From the NCBI RefSeq assembly GCF_010389155.1, contig NC_057767.1, positions 2,294,001 to 2,358,000 on the forward strand: 64,000 nucleotides of DNA, given 5' to 3'. The position numbers were made by a program, and so were the translations under genes. This stretch comes from Erigeron canadensis (taxonomy: Eukaryota > Streptophyta > Magnoliopsida > Asterales > Asteraceae). This document shows positions 1-12,815 of this stretch, one piece after another; within the stretch, counting starts at the first letter, position 1; each line of letters starts with the position of its first letter. The notes under the pieces were generated by a model. It ran no database searches. It was not told the origin of the DNA and saw only the letters and a list, made by a program, of their open reading frames with translations.

Positions 1-242
1 CCGATCCCGCTTTCGACCCGACTTGCGTTTCCGACCCGCTCGTCATTTCCAAATCTGTTTTCGGAAACTTTTCCAAAAACTATTTTTAGAAACTTTTAGA
101 TATTATCTTTTACAATGTACATTTGTTATAAATATAAAGTTCAACTAAGCTCTCCCCATTCTTCGCGTGCGACCCTAAAGGTTCATAGATATGAGGCCAT
201 ATAAATATATTGGAATACTCTCATAAATTCAACATGTTCCGC
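1..242. other. Unassigned flank
   Basis: No gene is recognised. The first 60 bases contain a loosely repeated word built on CGACCCG, like the low-complexity ends of some hAT-type elements, but no boundary is visible because the window starts here. Confidence 0.4.
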
Positions 243-361
243 GGGCCTTAGCTGGATCCAGGCTGTTTCCCTCTCGATAATGAAGCTTATCCCCCGTCGT
301 CTCACTGGCCAACCTTGGCCCCTGTTAATTTGAGGTCATATCTAGTATTCAGAGTTTGCCC
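243..361 (-). pseudogene. Nuclear insertion of plastid 23S rRNA fragment (NUPT)
   Basis: Read on the minus strand, this stretch matches what I know of an internal part of chloroplast 23S rRNA: it begins GGCAAACTCTGAATACTAGA, continues through GACCTCAAA, CCAGTGAGACGA, GGGGATAAGCTTCAT and CGAGAGGGAAACAGCC, and ends near AGCTAAGGCCC. Similarity stops abruptly on both sides and several substitutions are present, so this is a small, ageing organelle-DNA insertion and not a working rRNA gene. A mitochondrial origin is less likely because the ACTAGATATGACC portion is the plastid form. The identification is from memory of the rRNA, without alignment. Confidence 0.72.
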
Positions 362-652
362 ACTCCTCCCCACTCCTCATCACCTAAATAAACACAAAAG
401 AAACAAGAAAAAGAAAAAAAGAAAGAAAGAGAAACTCGTAGACACACTTGGGCAATGCGGTTCGCACCCAATAGGTACCGGAAAAACTTGCCCGACTCCC
501 CTTCTCCATTTTTTCTATAAATGCTAACCTAGTGACACACTAGGGCCATAAGCAATCTACTATCAGATGGTAGAACTATCTTGTTCTTAAGAAATACATT
601 ACCAAATACAAGATAATAACAAAGAATTTAAACTTTCACGTCGATGGGTGAT

Positions 653-1165
653 TGTACACCACTACGAGGTTAGGTTTTGAAAAGGGTGATGATGGGTGTT
701 TTGGTTATTTTTTGGTGATTCCTGAAGGTAGGGTTCGTGCCTCTTTACGCCAATCAAACGTGTGTAGGCGCTAGCCAATTATGATTGTACTAGCGAATGA
801 GGTTTAGATCTGGTAAATTGTGTTATGTGTTGTACGAGTGAATGAATGAATGAATGCCTTTGGAAGGTCTTATGAATCTCCTTTTATAGGTTGAGTTTAT
901 CTTGGGAGAAAAGTAAAGACTTCTAGGGTTTTCTTAAGCCCTAGACCAGGAATATCTTTTCCTTATTTACCAGCCTCAAATGATAAGATCATATCCCGAA
1001 CTTATAGGGGAACAATTCTTAACCCTTTTATCTTCTGCGGGAACTTTCGTTACGAAGAACCTTCATGTCATAGCGTGCTACTGTACCTTCGTGTAACATG
1101 TCCTGTGTACCGCTCAAAGGATATACTATCACGAACGGACTAAAGCGAGGAGTTCTTTGGCCATA
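653..1165 (-). mobile_element. LTR-like dispersed repeat, copy 1
   Basis: This segment is related along its length to 38930-39380. Shared blocks include the start TGTACACCA versus TGTGCACCA, CTCTTTACGCCAATCAA, a TATGAATCTCCTTTTATAGG block, AGGGTTTTC with AAGTC or AAGCC, CCAGGAATAT and AATGATAAGA. On the minus strand the shared block contains the TATA box TATAAAAG (881-888), so both look like LTRs or LTR fragments transcribed leftward. No target duplication or internal coding part was found, and the right limit is approximate. Confidence 0.6.
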
Positions 1166-1237
1166 CATAGTTAAAGAGGATGGGAGCCAACCTCTTTCAT
1201 GACCCATGGCCCCGATCTTTGTTTTTTCGTATTTATT

Positions 1238-1428
1238 ATGGAAGAGGATTCCCTCAAGTTACAATACTAACTTGAGTCAAGTTAGAAGAATCATGGCCCT
1301 TGGATTAAAATCAAGGGCCAGGGTTCAATGATCATCATTGAATCTTGACCTTTGATTTTAATTCAAGGGCCATGATTCTTCTAACTTGACCTATCAAGTT
1401 GTTTCAACTTGAGTGAATCTCTTTCCAT
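1238..1428. mobile_element. Foldback MITE
   Basis: The segment is almost a complete inverted repeat. The left arm contains CTTGAGTCAAGTTAGAAGAA, ATCATGGCCCTTGGATT and AATCAAGGGCCA; the right arm contains the complements AATTCAAGGGCCATGAT and TCTTCTAACTTGACC. Outer ends ATGGAAGAGGATTC and GAATCTCTTTCCAT are also inverted. It has no coding capacity. A related degraded sequence occurs near 49868-49965. Superfamily is not assigned because no clear target duplication is visible. Confidence 0.7.
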
Positions 1429-1471
1429 TTATATGGGTGATGAATGGGGAAGAGTGGGGAGATATTACAAT

Positions 1472-1931
1472 CAATGTTTTGAAAACCGGACCGGACACTG
1501 AACCGGTCTCATAAAATTTTACAGGTCGGACCGGTCGGATCGGTCGAACCGTAGTCAGACCGGATTTTGATTAATGAATAAATATTTGTCCCTCATGTAT
1601 TTAATGGATTAAAAAAATAATATGTGAGTGTTTCACACCTTAGCTTAAGTACCTAACAGCCTTATATTAGCATCCCCTATAAAATATATCTATATTTATA
1701 TTTATTGTGATTTTTTACTTATTAATTTATTATATAACTTTTAAGATAGAAATACAACGACTTTATACTTGAAGGAACAAATTGGTGATATTTTTTGCCG
1801 GCTTTTAAAATCATCAAAAAGACCTACTTTACCAATCTCGTTGTATTAATTGAAAAAGAAAGCATCAGAGAGACATCAAAACACAGTTCATGGTCCATAC
1901 ACACAACTACATACTGTATATGTGGTCTTTT

Positions 1932-1966
<35 letters not shown>

Positions 1967-2391
1967 TATCATGTAGATATCAATTCTTTAACCCATCTAC
2001 ACTACAAAACACTAAACTAAATTTGGAAGTCAAATCGATCTACAACAGTTGAGGAATCTCCGGCGATGGCAACCCAGCTATCTCCGGCAAGCTTTCAAAT
2101 ACACTTTCCACAAGCCATTCGACTCGATTTCCCAGCGACTAACCATTTCCGGTAACCCAGTTATCGACGGCGACCCTTAAGATCGAATTTCCGGCAAAGT
2201 ATTCCTCGTTTGACCATTTGACTGGTAGACACGGGTTGAAAGCGATCCGGTTTGGTCCGGTTCACCCGATTCACAGCGATTTCATCCGGTCCAATTTCAT
2301 CAATCCGACTGCTATCTATCAAACCGGATTTTGTAAAAATTCCTTTTAGATCGCGGTCCGATCGATCCAACCGGCCGGTTTGAAAACATTG
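1472..2391. mobile_element. Non-autonomous hAT-like element
   Basis: The left end CAATGTTTTGAAAACCGG is mirrored at the right end by CCGGTTTGAAAACATTG. Flanking 8-mers are ATTACAAT (1464-1471) and ATTAAAAT (2392-2399), matching at 7 of 8 positions, which fits the 8-bp duplication of hAT transposons. Subterminal CCGGTC/GACCGG words recur at both ends. No transposase frame is present. The element lies about 0.9 kb upstream of the FAB1 start codon. Confidence 0.68.
1931..1967. repeat. (TCA)n microsatellite
   Basis: An uninterrupted run of about a dozen TCA/ATC trinucleotides lies inside the hAT-like element. Confidence 0.9.
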
Positions 2392-3266
2392 ATTAAAATC
2401 TTTCTCATAAAAAATGTATTTGACTTTTCAAACCCCCAACCAACCCTATGTTGAAAAGGAAAGTGTAAAACCTTTGCATCTCTATCTCTCCATCTATTTT
2501 GTATGATTTTATCAAAATCTAAATCTAAATTAAATATATTTCTTTCACCTTTTCCAGGTATCCCCTCCCCCTTCACGGTTTCTATCACTTTTTTTTTCTC
2601 TCTTTCTAAATTTCCACTCTCTTTTTTCTCTCTCTGTGTGTCTCCCTTCTCCTTTGTAAATTTAAAAAAAAATTAACAATTGAATAATAATAATAATACG
2701 AGTAATATATTAGAAAATTAATCAATCAATTAACATATCAAACCACCTGTGTTGTGTTGTGCTGTGTTGTATTTTGTGTCATGTCGTGTCGTGGGGGTTA
2801 TTAATTCTCCTCCCCTCTCGTCTCGTCTCCTCTTTCTCTTATGTATTTGTTATGATTATTATGAGATCATCATCATCCGGATCCTAAAGTAAGTAATACA
2901 CACATATACATACAAAAAACAGCTTGTATCCATCCATCCATCCATCCAGATGTTAATTATTCACTTACTTTCCTAAATTTTTATAATTCCTCTCCAAATT
3001 TCTGATCGGGTTTGCCCTATTTTTCATTTTGAAATCCTATTTTCATAATTGTTTCTGCTGTTTGTGTATTTGATTCTGATATATATTTTATATTGTATAA
3101 ATACACAACAAGATAGATAGATAGTGGTTGCCAGCCTTGATTTTTTATAATCAGAATCATGTTAGTTGCTGAATAGATGACTAGTAGTAGGATTGTTACG
3201 TCACAATGACGAGTAATAGTAATAGTAGTAGGAGGATACTAGTAAGAAGAAGAAGATTTGGATTAG
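2392..3266 (+). promoter_or_regulatory. Upstream and probable 5' leader region of FAB1 gene
   Basis: This is a pyrimidine-rich stretch with CT runs near 2590-2640, (TCC)-type tracts near 2810-2840 and CATCCATCCATC near 2930-2950. It has no coding frame. It probably holds the promoter and 5' untranslated leader of the kinase gene. A leader intron is possible, but I cannot place a TATA box or splice sites with confidence. Confidence 0.4.
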
Positions 3267-3784
3267 ATGGAGGAGGGGCCTCCAACTTCCTCCTCCGATC
3301 CACCTCCCACATCCACATCCACATCCACATCCACATCCACTGCTAATAATAATAATAATAGAAATCTGTCTTCGTCGTCGAGGAGGGAGTTTTGGATGCC
3401 GGATCACAGTTGCAGGGTATGCTACGACTGTGATTCCCCTTTTACTTTATTCAACCGTAGGCATCATTGTAGGTTTTGTGGTCGTGTTTTTTGTGGCAAC
3501 TGCGCTCTTCTTCATTCCCTCCCTTGTTCTACTACTGATCACATCAGGCTCTGTAATTACTGTTTCAAGCAATGCCAGCAGCAGCAGCAGCAAGGTGCTC
3601 CTGATCACGACTCCACTTCACCATCCTCTTCTTCTGCCAGTTTTATTACTACCAAATCAAGCGACACTGACACTACTAGCTTTACTTCTGCACCCACCTC
3701 TTTTCATAACATGGATCCCCCTCCTTCAGCTTTAAGGAACCCTCCGTCCGCTTCCTTCGTCAACAGGTTTCTTTTCTTTTCTTT

Positions 3785-3820
<36 letters not shown>

Positions 3821-6800
3821 ATATGTTTAAGAGTCCATTTCACGCACCCATTATGCATATTTAGTTTGTATGTTTACATGAGAGAGGTTGAATTCATATT
3901 CTTGTCTTGCTGATTGACATCAGGGGAGATGACTTGAGTGAAGAATTTACTTATTTAAGGCTTCTTTCAGAGGGGGATGATAATAATGCCTATTATGACG
4001 ATGATGATGATCTACAAATGGATGACTACGGTTCCCGCAAAGTGCACCCGGATGCTGATTCTACCGGCAGCTCTTATCTTCACAACACCTACGAGTCGAG
4101 GTGCTCCCAACAGCATGACAACAAAGACGAACACGATGTTATCGCTGAAAATGAAGCCTCCTCGTCTTTATATGCTGCACAAGGCATTGATGTTGAACCT
4201 GTGGATTTCGAGAATAATGGAGACCTATGGCTGGCTCCTGAACCAGAAGATGAAGAAGATGAGAGGGAAGGACTTTTATATGATGATGACGACGATGACG
4301 GTGGACAGGATAACGGGGATGCTGTGGGAGAGTGGGGGTATAGTAATTCCGGGAGTGGAGAGTTCCGCAACAGGGATAGGTCAAATGAGGAGCACAAGAA
4401 AGCTATGAAGAGTGTAGTTGATGGACACTTTAGGGCTCTAGTTTCTCAGCTATTGCAGGTTGAGAACCTAGGGGTAGGTGATGAAGACAATAAAGATAAC
4501 TGGCTTGAAATAATCACATCTCTGTCATGGGAAGCTGCATCATTGCTTAAACCTGACACGAGCAAAAGTGGTGGGATGGACCCTGGAGGTTATGTGAAGA
4601 TCAAATGTTTAGCTTCTGGACGTCCTTCTGACAGGTAACGTTAGACAGTTCTACTTGTAACTAACACCCTGTAATGATCGCTTTTTACCTACAATGTTAC
4701 CATTGTTACTATCACATAGCCAGCTTAATTGCCAACAAACTATGGGTGAGCTTATGCATTAAGTCTATACTACTAGTTTTCATTTGGTTTAGCTCTAAGT
4801 CGGTTGCATTTTTAAGTCGTTTTTGACTGTCTTAGAAATTTAGTCGAACTATAACTTCTAATATACTTGTGACATTCTATGTCATTGAAGTAGGTCATGT
4901 CATTGTTGATGGTTGGTCTCATTTTTCTCTATCAGGAGATACTATGCTTGTCATACCTGTTTATTCTGTTAGTGATCTTATATGGCTCTTAAATAGCAGA
5001 TGGTATCACTTGGAAAGTAGTAGCTAGCTTAAGGACTCCTTTTTGGAGATTTTTCTTTGCACCTTTCCTTCATTATATCGTTGTTTACTAGAGTCTGCTT
5101 TAGTATGTAGGTTATAGCATCAGTGGTAATGTTGTTGCCAGGGTGGTAGGAGATAGTGTTTCTCTTGAAAGAAAATAAGGGGATAGATGACAAGTTTGTA
5201 TAGTTGTTCAAAGATTGACATTACATTCTTATTAGGCTTTGCAAGAAAGGGGTAACCTACACTATGTAGTTATACTGGTCCAAAATTAAATGTCGGTCAA
5301 GGGGTATATTTGAGATATCGGTTATCGCGGTGGGTATCGGTTATGTTAATGTTATGTAACATATATCTTTATATATACATGTATGTATAATAATTAATAC
5401 CTAGTAGAAACATTAAAAGTCAAGCTTAAAAGTGTCAATATCTGATATAATTGGTGTTAATACTTTCCAAAATTAGTTTTTATTATGTTGTGCTTAAGTA
5501 TGGACCAAAAAAACAAAAAGCAAAACTATCCCACCGAAATTTGGTCTGATATATTGACCGATTCCTGTAATCACCGATAATATCGGGAAATAAATTTGGA
5601 TTGAAATTCTGAAAGAGGGCTGAAAACTGAATTCCACCGAAATTGACTACACAGCACCTAAATGAAACGAAATGCCATTAGAAGTTCCGATCTTCGGACT
5701 GCATTTTATATACCGAAGGTAACATATGCCATTTGGATATCCATAACTTTGCATTGTGAAAATGTGAACTGACTAAATAAAACATATATACGTAGATGGT
5801 GCTTCCAATGGTTCTCTCTCATTTTATCTCCCTCACCCTCTCTTGTATGAGGGCTTCTTGCCCTCTTTTTATCTTCTTTGAATGTTTCTTGGGTTCCAGC
5901 ATGGTGGTGAAAGGAGTTGTTTGCAAGAAAAATGTTGCTCATAGACGGATGACATCAAGAATAGAGAAGCCACGATTTTTGATTCTTGGAGGGGCCCTTG
6001 AGTATCAGCGAGTTTCTAACCTCCTATCAAGTTTTGATACTCTATTGCAACAGGTTGCAGTTTTTCTTGTAGCCGTTTTTTATTCTACAAAATTACCACT
6101 TGGTGAACCCCATTTTTTTACCGTTTTTTGTAATTTGCTTTTCAGGAAATGGATCATCTAAAGATGGCTGTTGCAAAGATAGATGCACACCAGCCTGATG
6201 TTCTTCTGGTAGAGAAATCAGTGTCACGTTATGCGCAAGAATACCTTCTGGCGAAAGACATATCCCTTGTTTTGAATATTAAAAGGCCACTGCTGGAGCG
6301 AATAGCTCGCTGCACTGGTGCTCAGATAGTTCCTTCGATCGATCATCTTTCATCTCAGAAATTGGGATACTGCGATACATTTCATGTCGAAAAGTTTCTA
6401 GAAGAACATGGAACTGCAGGCCAGGGTGGCAAGAAGCTGGTCAAGACATTGATGTACTTTGAAGGCTGCCCAAAACCCTTTGGCTGCACTGTAAGTCATT
6501 TTCCATTCAATAATCATATAAAACAGTTGTAGTTTCTATATGCGTGTAGTACATTTTTTAATTTAATTTTCAGATATTACTGAGAGGTGCGAGTGGTGAT
6601 GAACTGAAGAAAGTGAAGCATGTGGTTCAGTATGGTGTATTTGCAGCCTATCACCTAGCCTTGGAGACCTCTTTTCTTGCTGATGAAGGAGCTTCACTTC
6701 CAGAACTTCCTTTGAATTCTCCACTAACCGTTGCACTTCCTGAGAAGGCATTAAGTATTGAGCGGTCTATTTCAACAATCCCTGGTTTTACTGTTCCCTT

Positions 6801-9800
6801 GAAAGACACTGAACCACGAGGAACAAACAGTCTCCCCATGTCAGACGTGTTCTCTTCTATAATGAGCCAGAAGTCACAAACGACGCTGTTGCCAGTTGGA
6901 TCTAATACTCATAATCATCAAAATGGACCCCTGACTTCCATTGGTTCTGCTGTGCTTTCAAAATCGGATGTTTCAGATGTTAATGAAGCTGAGTCTTCTT
7001 CTATTAGTGAACATCTGGAGATGGGTACATTAGAAGCAAAGGATTCCCCTGAAGCAATTATTTCTAATGGATTTGAGCACCCCAGGGTACTAGGTGATTT
7101 GCTTGAAAGTTCAAAAACTAGTGATGGAACTGAAAATCTTGACCGATTCTTGGATGGAACAAATGGTTCAAAGGAAGATTTTCCTCCAACACCATCAGAT
7201 AATCAGAGCATACTGGTATCCTTGTCATCACGATGCGTGTGGAAAGGGACTGTTTGTGAAAGGTCCCATCTCTTTCGCATTAAATATTATGGAAATTTTG
7301 ATAAACCATTGGGACGATTTCTTCGAGATAATTTGTTTGATCAAGTAAGCTGAAATTGTGTATTAACTTATGTGATTCTGATAGTACAAGTTGCATTTTG
7401 AAAGTACAGAAATTGTGTTTATATGGCAGGCTTATAGATGTCCTTCATGTGAAATGCCTTCGGAGGCACATGTACAGTGCTACACCCATAGACAAGGCAC
7501 CCTCACCATATCCGTAAAGAAGCTGACAGAAATACTCTTACCAGGAGAAAAAGATGGTAAGATCTGGATGTGGCACAGGTGCTTAAAGTGTCCACGGGTT
7601 AATGGTTTTCCTCCTGCAACCCGAAGAATTGTGATGTCAGATGCAGCTTGGGGCTTATCATTTGGCAAGTTTTTGGAGCTTAGTTTTTCTAACCATGCTG
7701 CCGCTAGTAGGGTTGCAAACTGTGGTCATTCTCTGCATCGTGACTGTCTTCGCTTTTATGGGTATTTTTTCATCGTGCACATTAATAAATGTTACTTTCT
7801 ACAGAAGTTTTAGAGTGGACGTGCATGATTTACTTTTTTATGTTATAATTACAGGTGTGGCAAAATGGTCGCCTGCTTCCGCTATGCATCAATCAGTGTT
7901 CATTCAGTTTACCTTCCTCCTGCCAAACTTGTTTTCAGGAATGGGAATCGGGAGTGGATACAAAATGAAGTGAATGAGGTTTAATTATCTTGCAAGTATT
8001 TAAGTTTGATTGCATCAACTAAAATATGTTCTCTAATTATATGCATGGGCAGGTTGTTACCCGGGCTGAGCTATTATTTTCAGAAATTCTTAATGCCCTG
8101 ACCCAGATGGCAGAGAAGAAACTTGGGAAGAGTTCAGTTAATAGTAGCCCGTGTATGCCACAGTCAAGACGTCATATGGTATATCTGGAAGAGATGTTAC
8201 AGAAAGAGAAAGCAGAATTTGAGGTCACCTATGTTTTATTTATTTTTTACTTTCGCATCATGCAAAGTGTCGGTATATGAGGTTAACCTTTAAAGACAAG
8301 CCAGAATGATTTTAAACTGTGATATTTTTACAGGAATCACTTGAAAAGATTTTACACCAGAAGGACATGATTGATATTTTTGAGATTAACCGATTGAGAA
8401 GACAACTGCTCTTTCAATCTTACGTGTGGGACCACCGATTGGTATATGCAGCTAGTGTTATGAGTAACAGTCCTCTAGATGATCTGACTGACTTCAAATG
8501 TGAAAACATGGATAAACCAAATGAGTCACTTGTTGATTCAGATGTAGGCGAGACTGTTGCTAAAAAGCAAATTCAGTCTGAAGTTTTGGATAAAGAAACT
8601 CAAGTGGTTGTAGATTCAAGTCCTAAAGAAGAAAATGAGGTTAGTTTTGAGAAATTTGATCCACTAATAGGCAAGACAAGTGTCCCTAGGGCTGTTTCTG
8701 AAGGGCAGCTGTCTGTCATGGCAAGTTTGTCGGATACCTTAGACGCTGCCTGGACTGGTAATCATCTAGGATCTGAGCTAATAGATTCAGATGATACGGG
8801 AGATCATGGTGAAGACCATACATCATCACTTCCATCTCCTGCATCATCTACAAGAGGTTCTGAAAGCATAGAAGATTCGTCGAGTTGGTTTAGCATGCCA
8901 TTTTTAAACTTCTATCGCTCTTTGAATAAAAATTTGTTACCAAGTTCTCAGAAACTGGAGACGCTCAATGATTATAGGCCAGTCTACATCCCATCCTATC
9001 GTGACTCAGAACTCCAGGGTGGAGCACGACTTCTTCTAGCCGTGGGGATCAATGACACGGTTGTTCCAGTGTATGATGATGAGCCCACAAGTATTATATC
9101 CTATGCATTGCTCTCGCATGATTATGTTTCCCAGATGTCTGGTGAACTAAAAGACGGGGAATCGATTTTTTCGTCACAATCTGCAGACTCAGCAATGTTT
9201 CAGTCATTCACCAATTTTGATGAAGCGACATTGGAATCTGTTAAAAGCAGTGGAACTGAGAGTCTATTATCTATGTCAGGATCTCGTGGGTCCTTTGTTT
9301 TAGATCCATTGTCATACACAAAGGCTTTGCATGCTAGAGTCGAGTTTGCAGATGAAGGACCTCTTGGTAAAGTCAAATACATCGTGACTTGTTACTATGC
9401 AAAACGGTTTGAAGCATTAAGAAGGATTTGTTGCCCTTGTGAACTAGATTATATTAGGTCTCTTAGTCGTTGTAAGAAGTGGGGTGCTCAAGGAGGTAAG
9501 AGTAATGTTTTCTTTGCAAAAACATTAGATGACCGGTTCATAATCAAGCAGGTTACAAAGACAGAGCTGGAGTCGTTTATCAAGTTTGCTCCTGCATATT
9601 TCAAGTATCTTTCTGAGTCGATTGGTACTGGAAGCCCTACTTGCCTTGCAAAGATTTTGGGCATTTATCAGGTATACCTTTTCTTGGGTAGTTTCCTTTG
9701 CTTATCTTTCTGTTGGTTTGTTGTTGTGATTTGTGAATAGCAACTCTGTTCATTTATGCGATTTGACCAAATTTTCGCCTTCTATAAATATCATGTAATT

Positions 9801-11156
9801 CATCTCTGGACTCTGGGAATCTGGAAACATCATTTGAGGCCTTGAGGGCAAAGAGGCCTATTAGTTTACACTAGCCTATTACCTGCACAATGCGGCAGCA
9901 AAAATAAGGTGATAGATTGGAGTGAGATTTTTAAGGTAGTATGTTTTTTGCGTGGGTTGTGTTGGTTTATGTATGGTGAATTGGGTGGAAAGTGAAAGTC
10001 ACCAAAAAGTGGCGGAATGCTCTCGAAGGGGAAAAGTATAAGAGGGGTGTTTGGTTACTAGGATACGGAATGCAGGGTTAGATTACACCTACAATCCTTA
10101 ATTTTAAGGCCATTGACTTAATATTTGGGAGGGCCTTATAAGATAGAAGTTGTATATGATAGTATATAGATTATGTAGTGAAATTCTAATTTGGGTTTCT
10201 GGTGGGGCTCGGAAAGGTGCTAAAAACCAAAGTTGAATTAACTCAAGTATAAATACCCCGTTTTTGTTGAATTAGTTGTTTCTTCATGTAGACCTGAATT
10301 AAGCCACCACTACAATTCTACACGAGGCAGGCCCATAAGATCTTCCCAGATAAAAATTAATTCAGGGAATTAAACTTGACCAAATTTCATCCTGGCATAT
10401 TATTTGAACCTTTTGATGAATAATTGCGTTTACATTGGTGTGCGGCACTTTAATTTTTTGGAATTTTGTGTATAGGTGAGTAAGCAATTGAAAGGAGGGA
10501 AAGAAACCAAAATGGATGTGCTGGTTATGGAGAATCTTTTGTATGGAAGAAATTTGACACGGCTTTACGATCTTAAAGGATCTTCGAGGTCACGGTATAA
10601 TCCTGATTCCAGTGGGAGTAATAAGGTTCTACTGGATCAGAACTTGATTGAAGCAATGCCAACGTCTCCAATATTTGTTGGAAACAAAGCGAAACGATTG
10701 CTGGAAAGAGCTGTTTGGAATGATACTGCCTTCCTTGCTGTAAGTTTGCTTCTTTGATCAATAGTTGGTGAATTTACATAACTATTGTTGCTTGCAACAT
10801 ACTAACATGTCATAATTGCATAATGTATCTAGTCGATTGATGTGATGGATTATTCGTTGCTGGTTGGGGTAGATGAAGAGAATCATGAACTGGTTTTAGG
10901 GATAATTGACTTCATGAGACAGTATACATGGGACAAGCACCTGGAGACATGGGTGAAGACTTCTGGGATTCTTGGTGGCCCGAAAAATGCATCTCCAACT
11001 GTGATTTCACCAAAACAGTACAAGAAGAGATTCAGGAAAGCAATGACAACTTATTTTCTAATGGTTCCAGATCAATGGTCTCCTCCTGCTGTTGTAACAA
11101 CCAAATCGCAAACAGATCTTTCTGGAGACAATACTCCTCAAGGTGATGCCGACTGA
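3267..11156 (+). CDS. FAB1: FYVE-type phosphatidylinositol-3-phosphate 5-kinase (FAB1/PIKfyve family)
   Basis: Exons by GT-AG rules: 3267-3766, 3924-4634, 5900-6053, 6146-6490, 6574-7344, 7430-7761, 7855-7978, 8053-8223, 8334-9671, 10476-10739, 10833-11156. The lengths sum to 5034 nt, an open 1677-residue protein, close to Arabidopsis FAB1A/B. Domains in order: FYVE zinc finger (about residues 39-105, with WMPD and RRHHCRFCG) that binds PI3P; acidic linker; TCP-1/Cpn60-like domain (from [10 protein letters not shown] through GCTILLRGA); Cys-rich middle region ([19 protein letters not shown], ending in [15 protein letters not shown]); and C-terminal PIPK kinase ([43 protein letters not shown]). 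The family phosphorylates PI3P to PI(3,5)P2 on late endosomes and vacuole, controlling vacuole shape and endosome traffic. The N-terminus has Thr/Ser and Asn runs from simple repeats. No disabling change is seen; introns at 4635-5899 and 9672-10475 are long. Confidence 0.95.
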
Positions 11157-11989
11157 CCGAAGGTTGTATATTTTTAAAGATTACTTTTTGGGAGCCAAGT
11201 CCTTTTTGATTTTGCTCTTCCAGATATAGTAGTGTCTATAAAATCATTTTTGAGCTTCAATATGTTCACAAAAAGATAAGAGTGTAATTTGTTGCAAGCA
11301 AGATGAAGATAAAAAGAGAAAAAAAAAAGGCTATTTGTTAGAAAGCCATGTGGGAGGTAGTTATTAATCAGCCTCTACCCACCCAAACCCAAGAAAGTTT
11401 TGTACATCCAAGTGTTTGTTCGTTCTTTGTTGTATGGTTGGTTCAAATATGTATGTATATTCTATTGATAGTCATTTTGTTATCTGTTGCTGTTATTATT
11501 ATTATGTTATATTTATATCTGAATGGTGAATATCAATGATTATTGCGTATGTTGATCATTAGAAAGTTTAAGTTGTAAGGAGTAATAATAACAATGCATT
11601 AAGAATGCTTCACAGGGAATGATTTTTAAAAGTCAAGGACTATTGGAAACGAGACCTCTATTTGATTTTGCATCGGCTTATGGACTTGAAATAAACTGCC
11701 GAGTACAACTTTCCCCGGTCTTTTCAAGCCCTAGAAGGATGAAGGCTGCTATATCTAGATCGCTGCACAAGGAATGATTTTTCTCTCAATGGGAGTGGAG
11801 CTGGTCAAGACCCCCATCCACGCCTGTAGAACTACACCAACTCCAAGAGCTACTGTCAAGCATCCAATATCTTAACCTTACATATGCAAGTGACTCATGA
11901 GCTTAGGCTTGCGATCAGGCTTATTCACTGTGAAGTCCATGAAACAAAACTTGAGTGCTAACTATGGCCTGAAGCATTGAAACTTCCCA
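11157..11989. other. FAB1 3' flank
   Basis: The likely 3' untranslated region and terminator lie in the first 400 bases (AATAAT-rich, polyadenylation-like). From about 11600 a degraded retroelement-like sequence begins and leads into the zinc-binding LINE relic. No gene is seen. Confidence 0.45.
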
Positions 11990-12240
11990 CAGGATAGACT
12001 GACCCCTTGAAGACCAACATACTTGGATGGAGACTGGAGATGGATCATCTACCCATCAGAGATTTACTTATCCGCAGGAACATTCCAATAGCATCGACAG
12101 TCTGCTATTTGTGTAACATCCAAGAAGAAACCTCACAACACCTCTTCATGGCATGCTCCTTCGCGGATGCTTTGTGGACTCTCCTTATATCATGGAGTTA
12201 GATTCCGTTGCAAACCTACCCATGATAGAGCTCTATTCAA
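11990..12240 (+). pseudogene. LINE (non-LTR retrotransposon) relic, zf-RVT domain
   Basis: The frame reads LGWRLEMDHLPIRDLLIRR, then CYLCNIQEETSQHLFMAC and FADALW. This is the zinc-binding zf-RVT domain that follows reverse transcriptase in plant LINEs (W..DRLPTRDNL, CxxC..E...HLFxxC, A..W). No start codon context, RT or endonuclease domain is nearby, and stops occur on both sides. It is a small decayed fragment. Confidence 0.75.
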
Positions 12241-12679
12241 GGTACACCAAGATCCTTTGATTAATCCCAAGAAATCGAGATATTTTAGCCTTATAATCCT
12301 CTCCCACAGGTTGACCATATAGAAAATCCGGAATGAATGCATATTCTCTAACAAAGTCCCATCAATTCAATATGCCATGAAAGAACTCAAATCCTAGATA
12401 GTTTCCTTTACAGTGATGGAGCCAGAATGTTTCTTATGTGAGTCCCTAAAAGTTGGTATTGAGAAGGTCGAGTTTAGCTTATGTGAGTGTTGTTTATGGA
12501 ACTTCTATCTTTAAAATCATTATTTGTAAATTTGGAGCATGTGGTGGCGGAAGAGTTATGTTATAGTAAACAAAATAATATAAATTCATCGAAATCAATG
12601 ACTTATAATTTAGTTTGTACCTTAATGTGATTACTTTTATAATAAAATTTGAAAAAAATAGCAGTTTCACATACAGCTA

Positions 12680-12815
12680 TACTATCGACGAATTTCATGC
12701 CCTTTCATTAGAAATGTCGTTCGATATACTTTCAACGAATTTTTAAATCAAAGGGTGGAACCTGTACGGCTAAAGCATTTGATTATCACACTTTATGACT
12801 TATCACCTCTTAGGC
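12680..12815. repeat. Dispersed repeat, copy 1 of 3
   Basis: Shares TTTCATT-AGA-ATGTC-TTCGATA, CTTTCAACGAATTTTTAAATC, a GGAACC-GTA-GGCTAAAG block, TATCACAC and ATGACTTATCA with 40365-40600 and 52690-52930. The other copies end in a short GC-rich hairpin-like tail; here the tail seems displaced, and a CCACCATCTCATCGCCG piece sits at about 13155. It is probably the end of one transposon family (see findings). Confidence 0.6.

Noticed and set aside
315..527. Open frame of 70 codons with a Lys-rich run
   Set aside because: It overlaps the plastid rRNA-like fragment and a purine simple repeat; no domain or codon signature.
3201..3407. Minus-strand frame opposite FAB1 exon 1 with Gly/Cys repeats
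   Set aside because: Shadow of the ACATCC and AAT repeats in the real coding strand.
4089..4397. Two minus-strand frames opposite FAB1 exon 2
   Set aside because: They mirror the Asp/Glu codon runs of the acidic linker; no independent support.
5275..5660. Possible MITE in FAB1 intron 2 built on ATCGGTTATCG words
   Set aside because: ATCGG words recur on both sides but terminal inverted repeats and a duplication could not be defined.
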